From NCBI RefSeq assembly GCF_004769525.1, contig NZ_RQFT01000001.1, positions 1-64,000 on the forward strand: a DNA stretch of 64,000 nt, read 5' to 3'. Below are positions 35,870 to 44,927 of this stretch, piece by piece. Every line of letters begins with the position of its first letter. Position 1 is the stretch's first letter. The position numbers were made by a program, and so were the translations under genes. The DNA is from Leptospira bouyouniensis. Its GTDB lineage: Bacteria > Spirochaetota > Leptospiria > Leptospirales > Leptospiraceae. The notes below the pieces were generated by a model, which saw nothing but the letters and a program-made list of their open reading frames with translations, made no database searches and was not told the DNA's origin.

Positions 35870-36850
35870 TTATGGAACTTCCGTTATTGATAGAATCCTT
35901 TTAATAATAGTATCGATGTTAATATCTTCACTTATTGCATCGATTGTCAGGTGTAATCTATGTTTGGCAATCTCTGGAAAATATCTTTGGATATCTTCCG
36001 GAATCACAAATGTTCTCCCCTCTAACAATGCATTAATGCGGCTGACCTTTAATAATGCAAGGCTTGCTCTTGGGCTAACACCATGTGATAAATAATTTTT
36101 CAAATCTACGTCGGTAATTGATTGAGGGCGAGTATTTCTCGTTAAGTGAACAATATATGAATATAGTTTTGGATCCACAAAAACATGATTCGAAATTTCG
36201 GAAATCTTTTGAATTTCTTTTGGTTTTATTGTTTTTTTAGGAATTTTTTTTTCGAAATTTACATTTCCATGTTGGTGTAAGATGGCAACTTCGTCTTCGA
36301 AATTAGGATATCCAACATTTACTTTAAAAAGAAATCGATCTAATTGAGCTTCCGGTAGAGGGTATGTGCCTTCTTGGTCGATTGGGTTTTGGGTAGCAAT
36401 GACAAAAAATGGAGGATTTAGGTCAAATGTTTGGTCCGCAATCGAAACCTGTCTTTCTTCCATACATTGCAAAAGAGCTGATTGGACTTTTGCGGGTGCT
36501 CTGTTGATTTCGTCAGCTAACAATACATTTGTGAAAATGGGCCCCTTTCGGATTTCGAAGGAAGATGTTTTTGGATTAAAAATATTTGTCCCGATTAAAT
36601 CAGCAGGTAATAGATCTGGTGTAAATTGTACTCTTGAAAATTTAGCATCGATGATTGAGGCTAAATTTTTTGCGAGTAATGTTTTTGCAAGACCAGGCAT
36701 TCCTTCAAGTAGGACATGTCCATTTGCGACTAGTGCTACGAAAAGAGATTGAATGACATCATCCATCCCAGAGATCGAATCGGCTAACTCCGATCGAATG
36801 AGTTTGATTTGATCGGAGATTTCTGTGATTTGTTCTTTATCTATTTGCAT
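35870..36850 (-). CDS. moxR: MoxR family AAA+ ATPase
   Basis: A 326-residue AAA+ chaperone-like ATPase. Walker A is GMPGLAKT (50-57), Walker B LLADEINR, and the sensor region contains ATQNPIDQEGTYPLPEAQLDRF, diagnostic for MoxR. It probably drives remodelling of the BatA/BatB-C complex at the membrane. Its ATG overlaps the 3' end of the MORN lipoprotein gene by 10 bases. Confidence 0.94.
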   Translation of the reverse strand: MQIDKEQITEISDQIKLIRSELADSISGMDDVIQSLFVALVANGHVLLEGMPGLAKTLLAKNLASIIDAKFSRVQFTPDLLPADLIGTNIFNPKTSSFEIRKGPIFTNVLLADEINRAPAKVQSALLQCMEERQVSIADQTFDLNPPFFVIATQNPIDQEGTYPLPEAQLDRFLFKVNVGYPNFEDEVAILHQHGNVNFEKKIPKKTIKPKEIQKISEISNHVFVDPKLYSYIVHLTRNTRPQSITDVDLKNYLSHGVSPRASLALLKVSRINALLEGRTFVIPEDIQRYFPEIAKHRLHLTIDAISEDINIDTIIKRILSITEVP

Positions 36851-38160
36851 TGAGAGGCAGTCATTTTTGGCATTGGTTTATCAATCATGTAGTACTCTGT
36901 TTTACCGTTAATAGTCCAACATCCCATTTTTCTTCCTTGAGGTTCGACAGGACCTTTACCCAATTCTTTCCCATCTTCAGAGTATTCTGTTGCATCCTCT
37001 GTAGATCGAATCACCATTCGTTTTTTTCCAGAAGGATAAAAATAAGTGTATGGAATGCTAGGTTTGTAATTAAGTTTGAGGTCTTGTAGTTCTTCATCGA
37101 TTTTAACGAGTGAGAAAAATAATTTCCCTTCTCCTAAGATTTTTCCTGTTTGGTCATATACTTTTGCAGACTCTAACATACTTTCGTTTGCCATGTTCCC
37201 ATGGTATGCTACTTGTCCATTTTTATAATAGAATTTCCATTCACCAGTTCTTGTATGTTTTCTAGGTCCGGTGCCAAAAAGTTTTCCATCCGGATAGTAT
37301 TCTTTCCAAATACCAGTTCGTTCATATTTTATATCTAAGTTCTCTGAATTTTCTTTTTTTGAATAATTGCCTTCCGCTAAAATGTTTCCTTTATTCCCAA
37401 ACATTTTCCAAAGTCCAGTTCTTATATCCGCAGAATAATTCCCTTGTGATTCAATCGCACCGTCTTTGTAGTAATTTATTTCTAAACCATTTTTTAATCC
37501 GTTTGCATATGAAACTTTTGTTTTGACTCCATTCCCATCAGCACCTACAAAATGATAAGTCCATTCGCCATCTTCTTCATTGTCTTTGAAGGCACCCTTC
37601 TCAATCCATTCCCCTTTATTATTTTTTCTATAGTATGGACCGTTTTTTTTGTCATCTACGTAAGTTGTTTCAGAAGTAACATTTCCTTGTTTGTCAAAAG
37701 TTTTTGCAACGCCTTCTTTTTTTCCATCTACCCAGGGAGTTTCAGCTATAAATTTTTGAGGATTTTCTGGATCAGGTTTTTTCCAAATACCTGTTTTTTT
37801 CCCATCAATGTATTCACCTGTTTGGTCTACTGAAGATTTGAATTTTGGGTTTTCTGGAGTTGAACCTGGTTGTTCGAATTGAATGTATTCTTCCCAAATT
37901 CCATGTTTTGGTAACGATTTGATCTTTGGGGCTGCAAATTTTGCCACTTGGTCTTCCGAACATTTTGCGCCGCCGCACTCTGCTTTCACTTCTCCAACAG
38001 CACGAATTCCGCCTGAATTTTTGAATCGTTCGGTTCTAATCCACTTACCTTTCGATAGTTTCAGTTCAAATTCTTGGTCGCCGGATCCATCTTTTATTGA
38101 TGCACCTGAACATTGGATCATCAATGTGGTGATCATTAAAATATAAAATTTTCGATTCAT
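36841..38160 (-). CDS. Lipoprotein with MORN-like repeats
   Basis: A 439-residue exported lipoprotein. The signal peptide ends in the lipobox-like MIQCSG (Cys17). The body has many repeats of about 20-25 residues of the MORN/YwqK type, such as GIWKEYYPDGKLFGTGPRKH and GEWKFYYKNGQVAYHGNM. These form an extended beta-sheet and may bind a partner or membrane. It overlaps the thioesterase gene by four bases and moxR by 10, so it is built into the Bat transcription unit. Its link to Bat function is untested. Confidence 0.85.
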   Translation of the reverse strand: MNRKFYILMITTLMIQCSGASIKDGSGDQEFELKLSKGKWIRTERFKNSGGIRAVGEVKAECGGAKCSEDQVAKFAAPKIKSLPKHGIWEEYIQFEQPGSTPENPKFKSSVDQTGEYIDGKKTGIWKKPDPENPQKFIAETPWVDGKKEGVAKTFDKQGNVTSETTYVDDKKNGPYYRKNNKGEWIEKGAFKDNEEDGEWTYHFVGADGNGVKTKVSYANGLKNGLEINYYKDGAIESQGNYSADIRTGLWKMFGNKGNILAEGNYSKKENSENLDIKYERTGIWKEYYPDGKLFGTGPRKHTRTGEWKFYYKNGQVAYHGNMANESMLESAKVYDQTGKILGEGKLFFSLVKIDEELQDLKLNYKPSIPYTYFYPSGKKRMVIRSTEDATEYSEDGKELGKGPVEPQGRKMGCWTINGKTEYYMIDKPMPKMTASQCK

Positions 38161-38699
38161 GTTTCTATCCTGTCAAAGAGATGTGCTCGTTTCAATTTAT
38201 TAACAGATAATAGTTCATTCGCAATCGCTATTTTTCCACCAGTCAATTTTTGTGAGAAAAATCTTGGAGGAAGGATATGGAAGGCACCCTCCCCTTTTAC
38301 ATATAAAATTTCACCATTTAATGAAGTTAGCTCGCATTCTAACAATACTTTGCGTTTTGCCTTTTTGATTGGCCATGCCCGAATTAATAGTTCAGTTTCT
38401 ACAGGAGTTGCTTTGTGGAATTTGAAACTCATCGTATCTGTCATTACGATAAAACCTAAATGGAAGCAGAGCCCACCCATTGCTTCGTCTAACATGGTTG
38501 ATAATATTCCACCATGAACAAATCCTGGGGCACCATTATATAATTTTTTGAAATTATAAGTGAAATTAACTTCTCCCGTTTCATCGTGAAACGTAAAGTC
38601 TGCTACCAGCCCTAGTGGGTTTTCTTTACCACACCCAAAACATGTGTCATGGTGTATTTCGTATCCATGCCTAGATGGATTTTCGATCGGTGAATTCAT
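38157..38699 (-). CDS. Hotdog-fold (PaaI-like) acyl-CoA thioesterase
   Basis: A 180-residue hotdog protein. CFGCGKENPLGL at the N-terminus and the conserved helix start HGGILSTMLDEAMGG place it in the 4HBT/PaaI group hydrolysing acyl-CoA thioesters. It lies between the alpha/beta hydrolase gene (17-base gap) and the MORN lipoprotein (4-base overlap). The acyl substrate is unknown. Confidence 0.88.
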   Translation of the reverse strand: MNSPIENPSRHGYEIHHDTCFGCGKENPLGLVADFTFHDETGEVNFTYNFKKLYNGAPGFVHGGILSTMLDEAMGGLCFHLGFIVMTDTMSFKFHKATPVETELLIRAWPIKKAKRKVLLECELTSLNGEILYVKGEGAFHILPPRFFSQKLTGGKIAIANELLSVNKLKRAHLFDRIET

Positions 38700-38716
38700 T
38701 AAGTATCCTTAGAGGT

Positions 38717-39556
38717 TTAATCATTTAAAAATTGATGAATGATATGCGCTACTTTTTCTGGGTGATCCATATGTAAATGATGTCCACCGCTTAGTATAAC
38801 TTCTGATAAATCTTTTATTGCAGATTTTCGTTGTGGGTAAGCATTTGCAATTGGGAAGTTTGATTTGTCACCTAATACTAGTAAAGTTGGGCATGTAATT
38901 CTTTCACAAAAAGAAATTACTTGTTCTTCTGTGTAACGAAAAAATGAATTAAAGTGTAATCTTATATCTCTTCTGGGTCGTAAGCCACGAGGTGTTTTTT
39001 CTATACCTCTTTCCATGAGTATTGAGGCTGATTCTTCACTCATATCCCCTGCTCTAAGTCGAATTGAAACTGCAGATTCCATATTTGGGAAATAGGTTTC
39101 TTTTTTGCCTCTTGGATGAAGTACCTGTTTGATTGCCTCTGCCATGATATCGGGTGCAGATTGTGAAACATTGGTGATTGGCCCCAAAGCTTCTATCAGA
39201 ATCAATTTTTTAATTTTTAATAAGTTTGTTCCGGCAACTAACGTTGATATTGCGGCACCCATTGAATGAGCCATTAAAATAAAATCTTCCAATCCTAAAC
39301 TCTGTGCAATGGAAACAATTTCAAGAGCATATTCAGCAAAATAATAAATTGAATTTTCTGGTTTGTGGCTCGACTTACCATGCCCTGGAAAATCGATCGA
39401 AATGAATCGGTAGTCTGGAAAAAATTTTGCAAGAGGAGCAAAACTATTGGCGTTGTCTAACCATCCATGAAAACATAAAATCGGAATCCCTTGCGGATTC
39501 CCCCACTCCAATCCCTCGATTGAGTGGAATTTGGTGCGAATTGAAATCGGCAGCAT
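38717..39556 (-). CDS. Alpha/beta hydrolase
   Basis: A 279-residue hydrolase with the HGWLDN oxyanion region (residues about 30-35), nucleophile elbow AHSMGA, acid residue region LVLGDKS and catalytic His in GGHHLHMDHPE. It is close to the esterase/lipase branch related to mammalian serine hydrolase-like proteins. First gene of the minus-strand unit that runs to htpG. The promoter must lie in the 91-base AT-rich gap shared with the divergent gene at 39648. Substrate unknown. Confidence 0.88.
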   Translation of the reverse strand: MLPISIRTKFHSIEGLEWGNPQGIPILCFHGWLDNANSFAPLAKFFPDYRFISIDFPGHGKSSHKPENSIYYFAEYALEIVSIAQSLGLEDFILMAHSMGAAISTLVAGTNLLKIKKLILIEALGPITNVSQSAPDIMAEAIKQVLHPRGKKETYFPNMESAVSIRLRAGDMSEESASILMERGIEKTPRGLRPRRDIRLHFNSFFRYTEEQVISFCERITCPTLLVLGDKSNFPIANAYPQRKSAIKDLSEVILSGGHHLHMDHPEKVAHIIHQFLND

Positions 39557-39647
39557 AATTAAATAGTTTTTCGAATGCTTTTGATTGTAAACATTTATCT
39601 GAATGAAATACGCTTGATTCTTTTTTTGATTTAGTTAGTTTTTTTCT

Positions 39648-40076
39648 ATGTATTTAAATAAGTTGGGATTCTTATTTTTTGTTTTTTTATTCCCTTTAAT
39701 GGGACAAACAAAATCTGATCAGAAATGTAGCTCTCTTTTTGAATGTGAAAAAAAAGCAGAGTTAACTTCAATCCATAGGAAAAAAATTACTTTTTTATCG
39801 ATTGGGATCAATGAATATTCAAAGAATGCTCCTATTCATTCAATCCTTCCGTTATACTTCAAACGAGCAAAATCAATTATCCTTGAAGCAAAAGGCGAAA
39901 CTGGATACACGGGTGAAATAGTTTTAAAAGTTAGCCACAAACCTGAGTATAAACTTTCGCAATTGCAAAAAGCGGAACAAGACATCAACTTCATTGATCA
40001 AAATAAATCAAATTGTTCGATCGAACAAATCAAGGAACTTGATTTATTAAAAGGAATGTTAGACGATTCAAAATGA
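39648..40076 (+). CDS. Small exported protein, unknown function
   Basis: A 142-residue protein with a signal peptide (residues 1 to about 20, FPLMGQTKS). The mature part is Lys/Glu-rich with three Cys (Cys28, Cys34, one near 123). I do not recognise a family. Its stop overlaps the ATG of the following lipoprotein by four bases, so the two probably act together. The gene is divergent from the long Bat unit. Confidence 0.65.
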   Translation: MYLNKLGFLFFVFLFPLMGQTKSDQKCSSLFECEKKAELTSIHRKKITFLSIGINEYSKNAPIHSILPLYFKRAKSIILEAKGETGYTGEIVLKVSHKPEYKLSQLQKAEQDINFIDQNKSNCSIEQIKELDLLKGMLDDSK

Positions 40077-40333
40077 CAAAGTTCATCGCATGTCTTTTTA
40101 TGATCATGTCCTTTTTAGGTTGCAACCAATTGTCAAGAGAGGAGCAACTTTTAGAAGAATGTGAGACAAACCGAAAAAACGCGTATCTTTACATGTTGCC
40201 GATTTTACAGAGACATACAACATCTGGCGCCACTGAAACAAATACGCTTATATGGGTGGGAAATACAGAGATTGCTTATAAAAAATGTGTTTCCGAGTCC
40301 AAAAAAAATCAATATAATTTAAGATCCAATTGA
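40073..40333 (+). CDS. Small lipoprotein
   Basis: An 86-residue protein. The signal peptide MTKFIACLFMIMSFLGC ends in a lipobox (FLGC, Cys17). The mature part has a Glu/Asn-rich region and two more Cys. It resembles the many small Leptospira lipoproteins of unknown role. Its 3' end overlaps the convergent NDH-2 gene by 15 bases. Confidence 0.7.
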   Translation: MTKFIACLFMIMSFLGCNQLSREEQLLEECETNRKNAYLYMLPILQRHTTSGATETNTLIWVGNTEIAYKKCVSESKKNQYNLRSN

Positions 40334-41590
40334 AAGATCGTTTACTTCTTCTTGGATCAATCTTGATCCAGCTCTAAACGTTAAGTAACTCCATACCCAA
40401 CTAATGAGTGTGCTCATTTTATTCTTAAATCCAACTTGATACACTAAGTGAACAAATAGCCAACCAAACCATCCTACGATTCCTTTTAATCGAATTGCAC
40501 CAAATTCAGCAACAGCATCAGTTCTTCCAATTGTCGCCATATTTCCTTTATCAAAATATTGGAAAGGTAACACTTTATGATTTTTTTCAATGGATTTGAT
40601 AAGTTTTGCTACATATCGTCCTTGTTGCATCGCTACTGGCGAAACACCTGGTAATGGCTTTTCTAATCCATTACTAAAATTAGCAGCGTCACCAATTACG
40701 AATACGTCTTTATGGTCTATTGAGCGACAGAATTCATCAACAATGATCCTATTCGCCTTATCTTTGTTAATTGGTGTTTTTTTGGCTAAATCGGAACCTT
40801 CAACTCCAGCCGCCCAAATAATTGTTTTTGATTCGATAGTTCTGTCTTTTAAGACAACTCCCGAATCGGTTATATCTAGGACTGGTGAATTTGTTAAAAC
40901 CTCCACTCCCCTACTTTCTAACTTTTTTTTAGTAAATGAACTAGACGATTCACTGAAAGCATTTAGGAGTTTTGGTCCTGCTTCAATTAATGTAACCTTC
41001 GTCATTCCTGAATCTATATTTCGGAAATCTTTTCTTATGATATTATGAGACAATTCAGCAATCGATCCGGCAAGTTCGACTCCAGTAGGACCGCCACCTA
41101 TAATTACGTAATGCATTAAACTCTTTGATGTTTCATAATCACCAATTAACTCTGCTTGTTCAAATGATAATAAAATTTGTCTTCTAATTGCGAGTGCATC
41201 TTTAAGATTTTTTAGTCCTAGTGTTTTCTCTTGCCATTGCGGATTCCCGAAGTAACTAGTTTTTGCTCCAGTAGCTATGATTAGGTAATCATACGCCTCT
41301 GTATTGTTCTGAAATGTTACTTCTTTGTTTTTGAAATTTATATTCGTTACTTCTCCGAATAAAATTTTAACATTTTTATATTTTGTAGTAATTGACCTAG
41401 TTGGAATCGCAATATCAGCTGGAGACAAAACGGCAGTAGCAACTTGGTATAATAATGGCTGAAATAGATGATGATTTTTTTTATCAATTACTATTACTTC
41501 AAAGTTTTTATTGTTTGCGAGTGATTTAATTACTTGTAATCCACCAAAGCCAGCACCTATGATCACTACTTTTTTTTTATTTTGAGCCAT
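40319..41590 (-). CDS. ndh: Type II NADH dehydrogenase (NDH-2)
   Basis: The start is set at ATG 41588-41590 (MAQNKKKVVIIGAGFGGL), with GGGAG seven bases upstream, giving 423 residues. The 13 residues before it in the open frame are not needed. FAD-binding GAGFGG, NAD-binding VIIGGGPTGVELAGSIAEL and the C-terminal FAD motif DVFVIGDAAN are present. The C-terminal amphipathic part anchors it peripherally to the membrane. It passes electrons from NADH to quinone without pumping protons. It starts two bases after the LMW phosphatase stop. Confidence 0.93.
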   Translation of the reverse strand: MAQNKKKVVIIGAGFGGLQVIKSLANNKNFEVIVIDKKNHHLFQPLLYQVATAVLSPADIAIPTRSITTKYKNVKILFGEVTNINFKNKEVTFQNNTEAYDYLIIATGAKTSYFGNPQWQEKTLGLKNLKDALAIRRQILLSFEQAELIGDYETSKSLMHYVIIGGGPTGVELAGSIAELSHNIIRKDFRNIDSGMTKVTLIEAGPKLLNAFSESSSSFTKKKLESRGVEVLTNSPVLDITDSGVVLKDRTIESKTIIWAAGVEGSDLAKKTPINKDKANRIIVDEFCRSIDHKDVFVIGDAANFSNGLEKPLPGVSPVAMQQGRYVAKLIKSIEKNHKVLPFQYFDKGNMATIGRTDAVAEFGAIRLKGIVGWFGWLFVHLVYQVGFKNKMSTLISWVWSYLTFRAGSRLIQEEVNDLSIGS

Positions 41591-41592
41591 AA

Positions 41593-42066
41593 CTATACTC
41601 CCAGGAATTTCAGAAACCCAATTGAACATTTCTCTACCAAATCTTGGACTTTTTCAAATTCCCTTTCACTTCCGTAATAGGGATCTGGAATGATATTTGA
41701 ATCATTTTCAGGATCAAAACTGCCAAATTTGAATAGTTTAGTTCTGGTTTGTTCATCATTGATTAGACTGTTAACATCCTTAAAGTTATTATCATCCATA
41801 ACCAATAAATAATCAAAATAATGTAAGTCGTTCGATGTTAATTTCCTAGATCGATGTGTTAAATGAATTCCTCTTTTTAGAGCAACTTTTCTAGTTCTTG
41901 GATCTGCTAATTCACCATCATGAAATCCTGATGTCCCACATGAATCGATTTCGAACATAAACTCTTTGTTTTCTTTCCTTACAATGTTTTCAAAAGCTCC
42001 CTGTGCTGCGGGAGATCGACAAATGTTACCTAAACAAATAAACAATACTTTGATTTTCTTTTTCAT
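41593..42066 (-). CDS. Low-molecular-weight protein tyrosine phosphatase
   Basis: A 157-residue phosphatase. The P-loop CLGNICRS (Cys11 to Arg17) is complete and the general acid lies in PDPYYG. Small cytoplasmic enzymes of this family dephosphorylate protein tyrosines or arginines. Its stop is two bases before the NDH-2 ATG. It starts directly after the YgjP-like gene. Confidence 0.93.
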   Translation of the reverse strand: MKKKIKVLFICLGNICRSPAAQGAFENIVRKENKEFMFEIDSCGTSGFHDGELADPRTRKVALKRGIHLTHRSRKLTSNDLHYFDYLLVMDDNNFKDVNSLINDEQTRTKLFKFGSFDPENDSNIIPDPYYGSEREFEKVQDLVEKCSIGFLKFLGV

Positions 42067-42741
42067 TTAATTTAAATAGTATATATATTTTTTGCCTGTT
42101 TCTTTCAGCCATTTTTCAGCAATTTTATAGTTTGGATTTTGGGATTTTACCACATTCCAAAAGTTTTGAGAATGGTTGTGCTCGATCGTATGTGCTATTT
42201 CATGAAGTACTATGTATTCAATGATAAATTCTGGACAATGGATTAAACTTAAATTGAATGATATCTGGTTTTTAGAATTACAACTCCCCCATAAGGATCG
42301 CATGGTTCTTATAGATATTTTGTTTACTTTCGTATTTAGATTTTTTTCGTATTTCCAAACTAATGGATTAATTTTTTCCATTAATAATAATCTTAGGTAA
42401 TGTTTGGTTTTTTTTGTTTTCGTATTTAGATTTTTTTCATTTTTGATGAAAAATCCTTTTTCTCTATCATAAAAAGTAAATTTTTCATTCAAATAAATCT
42501 GTGATTTTTCACCAAAAATATGAATGATTTCTTTTTCTTCGAATTTTAATTTCTTGGGTAAATCTTTTGGTATTTTGTTTAGTTTATTAAGGATCCATTC
42601 TTGTTTTTCACTTAAAAAACTATCTAATTGTATTTTTGGTATTTTAGCAGGATGTTTTAATATAACTTTACCATTCTGGTATACCGTTATGGAAATATTT
42701 CTTCCTTTTGTAACTTTTCTTTCTATTTCAATTTGATTCAT
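42067..42741 (-). CDS. YgjP-like (DUF45) metallopeptidase
   Basis: The ATG at 42739-42741 gives 224 residues; a TTG nine bases earlier is possible. The zinc site HEIAHTIEHNHSQNFW near residue 180 (HExxH plus a downstream His) is that of the YgjP/WLM-related M48-like family. The N-terminal half is beta-rich and basic. It overlaps the OMP gene by 14 bases and abuts the phosphatase gene. Substrate unknown; bacterial members are poorly characterised. Confidence 0.85.
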   Translation of the reverse strand: MNQIEIERKVTKGRNISITVYQNGKVILKHPAKIPKIQLDSFLSEKQEWILNKLNKIPKDLPKKLKFEEKEIIHIFGEKSQIYLNEKFTFYDREKGFFIKNEKNLNTKTKKTKHYLRLLLMEKINPLVWKYEKNLNTKVNKISIRTMRSLWGSCNSKNQISFNLSLIHCPEFIIEYIVLHEIAHTIEHNHSQNFWNVVKSQNPNYKIAEKWLKETGKKYIYYLN

Positions 42742-43807
42742 TCGGCTCAATTTTTTCTTTTGTTGGAGGATCTTTTATTTCTGTTTTGGTATTTGAATCA
42801 ATCCAATCCACTTTATTTAAAACTCCAATTTCTATAGAAAAATCTTTTATATTAATATGTGATTTAAAACCTGATACTAAATTTGAAGTTAAGTCTGCTA
42901 CTGTTAATCCACCTTGGGAAGTAAATCTACCTTCTGAAAAAAAACGTCTATGGTTAACCCTGAAGTAACTCAACCAACTGGGATAAAATTTATAACCCAT
43001 TTCAATTTTCGAGGCCCATCCTAATCCATAATTTTCCGAGAAAAAATTGATCGATCTTTGAACGTGGAAGTCTCTCGTTTTGATTCTTCCCATTGATGGC
43101 ATAAAGCTGAAATCGAAATAAAAATTGTCTTTGGAATAACGATATCCTCCTCCATAGAAAATTTCCCATAAATCATTCGAAAAACTTAAGCCTATTCCAA
43201 TCGGAGCATAAATGACAGGTGTTGAATCGATAAATTGATTCACGTCGTAAAAAAGATATTTAAAATAAGAATAACGCATTCCTGTTGCGAGGAAAAAACC
43301 AGAACCTTCTTTCCAGTGATCAGGATTGGCGTCTTGGAAATAGTATCTTCCGTTTATTTCGAATCGATTCTCAACTATTGTGGATTTACCTTTCCCATCA
43401 GCAAAATTCCTACTGCCAGAGTAGACAGTTGCTGAGTCCCGGTAACTCCATTCTCGTGTTGCAATATTTGTTGTTTTTTCTGTTGAGACGGATCCTAGTA
43501 AAAAATCTTCATCTCTTGCTTCGCCTGATTTTTGGTTCCATCCAGTCGTTTTGATATTTCCATTCAGCTCCCATCTATCTTTAGTATAGATACCCTGAAT
43601 CCCAAAAAGTGTAAATGTCCTTGGAAAAGAGATACGAGATCCACCTCGTATCCCCGAAAGATTAGGGAATTTATTCCCTGTTTCGAATATATACTCACCA
43701 CCGGATTTTTCTATCGATGGACCCCAGATGATTTCAGCATTAATTTCAAAAACTAAGAGAAATAATAAGATTAAAAAATGGCAAAGTTTTAGATTTTTTA
43801 GCACCAA
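42728..43807 (-). CDS. Putative outer-membrane beta-barrel protein, weakly omptin-like
   Basis: About 359 residues with signal peptide (hydrophobic 10-23, EINA cleavage) and alternating strands rich in Trp, Tyr and Gly. SGEARDEDFLLG after GGSRISFPRT, plus GMRYSYFKY, loosely recalls omptin outer-membrane proteases, whose first loop carries an Asp pair. The similarity is weak and the catalytic Asp-His pair of the later loop is not evident, so I do not claim protease activity. The frame opens at TTG 43807 or GTG 43804 with no clear ribosome binding site. First gene of the unit that includes ndh, and divergent from the second partition operon. Confidence 0.65.
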   Translation of the reverse strand: MVLKNLKLCHFLILLFLLVFEINAEIIWGPSIEKSGGEYIFETGNKFPNLSGIRGGSRISFPRTFTLFGIQGIYTKDRWELNGNIKTTGWNQKSGEARDEDFLLGSVSTEKTTNIATREWSYRDSATVYSGSRNFADGKGKSTIVENRFEINGRYYFQDANPDHWKEGSGFFLATGMRYSYFKYLFYDVNQFIDSTPVIYAPIGIGLSFSNDLWEIFYGGGYRYSKDNFYFDFSFMPSMGRIKTRDFHVQRSINFFSENYGLGWASKIEMGYKFYPSWLSYFRVNHRRFFSEGRFTSQGGLTVADLTSNLVSGFKSHINIKDFSIEIGVLNKVDWIDSNTKTEIKDPPTKEKIEPNESN

Positions 43808-43924
43808 CTTAGGATTTATGATACCTAAAAGTTGTAAATTCGTAATTTATTTCAATTTAAGGCTTTTGGGGTTGGGCATTCAAATTCAGGGGAAAATAGT
43901 TTAAAAATTGGAGTCATCGAGGGG

Positions 43925-43943
43925 GGGTGAAATGATTTCACCC
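43925..43943. promoter_or_regulatory. parS-like palindrome upstream of second parA
   Basis: GGGTGAAAT-G-ATTTCACCC is a perfect 19-bp odd palindrome 57 bases before the parA ATG, preceded by ATCGAGGGG. The same site with preceding ATCGAGGGG recurs inside parB at 45482-45502. Each half contains GTGAAA, the same hexamer as in canonical parS but in inverted order (GTGAAA-n3-TTTCAC instead of TTTCAC-GTGAAA). Confidence 0.6.
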
Positions 43944-43947
43944 TTAG

Positions 43948-43960
43948 GAGACATAATTAA
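43948..43960 (+). promoter_or_regulatory. 13-mer shared with the rep control region
   Basis: GAGACATAATTAA at 43948-43960 is identical to 19405-19417 in the region before rep. Here it is followed by TTGACA (43962-43967), and the parA ATG lies 33 bases after that hexamer. In the rep region it forms one arm of a palindrome. Confidence 0.45.
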
Positions 43961-44000
43961 ATTGACAATAACTCTGAATTTACAATGTTTATGGTAGGTT

Positions 44001-44927
44001 ATGGGAAACTTCGATACATTATTTGAATTGGATGACGCTGCAAGATTTGTTGGGCTTGGTGTTGATGAATTTCAAAATAAAGTTTCAGAATTAAAAGTAC
44101 CAGGTTGGAAAACTGGTGAATTTAAGAAATCGGTACTTTTGAAATATTTTGAAAATTCAAATATAGAAGGTTATGATAGCAGTGTAATTGCAGTTTCAAA
44201 CCAAAAGGGAGGGGAGGGCAAGACAACGATTAGTTTGTATTTAGCGGAAGCCCTTTCGGAGAACCACAAAGTATTATTAATAGACTGGGATCCGCAAGCA
44301 AATGCAACCCATCTTTTTTTGCACGATGATATCCCTTCTATCATGGACTACTTAGGTTATCGGGGTAAAAAATCAAAAAATATTGAGCCGATCATTCGTA
44401 ACATTTCTCACAATTTTGATTTGTTGCCTTCAAATTTGGAGTTAGCAAATCTAACAACACCATATGAAAGAGATGATTTTGAATTACTTAAAGAAGCAAT
44501 TTTGCCTTTGCGATCAAGATACGAATTCATTATTATAGATTGTCCTCCTTCGTTGGGCTTAATTTTAGAAAATGCGTTGATTTGCGCAGATTACATTTTG
44601 GTTCCCATCCAAACTAGGGCATTTAGTTTGCAAGGGATTAAAGATCTGTATGAAACTTTTCAAAAAATTCAAAGGAAAGCAAATCAGCGATTAAAATTAT
44701 TGGGAGCTGTATTAAATCAATATGAAGGACAAAAAGCGTTAGCAGGTTTAGCAGAAGGCGTTAAAAAATATTTTCCTGTTTTTGAAACCGTAATTCAAAG
44801 ACGAGAGTCTATCCCACAAGCGCAAGCAAAAATGAGTCTATTGTCAAAAATTGATCTTACAACTATGAAAAACTTTCGAGAATTAGCATTAGAGGTGAAA
44901 GGGAAAATCGATGTCGAAAAAAACTGA
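44001..44927 (+). CDS. parA: ParA with N-terminal HTH-like domain (plasmid type)
   Basis: A 308-residue partition ATPase. The first 60 residues (ELDDAARFVGLGVDEFQNKVSEL) look like a MerR/excisionase-type HTH, absent from the ParA at 17.6 kb. Walker A is KGGEGKTT (69-76, again Glu at the variable position), Walker A' LLIDWDPQANAT, Walker B FIIIDCPPSLG. The HTH suggests autoregulation as in plasmid type Ia ParA. parB overlaps its end by 17 bases, the same overlap as in the other par locus. Confidence 0.93.
   Translation: MGNFDTLFELDDAARFVGLGVDEFQNKVSELKVPGWKTGEFKKSVLLKYFENSNIEGYDSSVIAVSNQKGGEGKTTISLYLAEALSENHKVLLIDWDPQANATHLFLHDDIPSIMDYLGYRGKKSKNIEPIIRNISHNFDLLPSNLELANLTTPYERDDFELLKEAILPLRSRYEFIIIDCPPSLGLILENALICADYILVPIQTRAFSLQGIKDLYETFQKIQRKANQRLKLLGAVLNQYEGQKALAGLAEGVKKYFPVFETVIQRRESIPQAQAKMSLLSKIDLTTMKNFRELALEVKGKIDVEKN

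Noticed and set aside
42728..43807. Definite omptin protease assignment
   Set aside because: Only the first loop resembles omptins; the later Asp-His pair could not be located, so only a barrel is claimed.
43962..43986. TTGACA/TACAAT as a promoter for the second parA
   Set aside because: The two hexamers are separated by only 13 bases, too short for a normal sigma-70 promoter.
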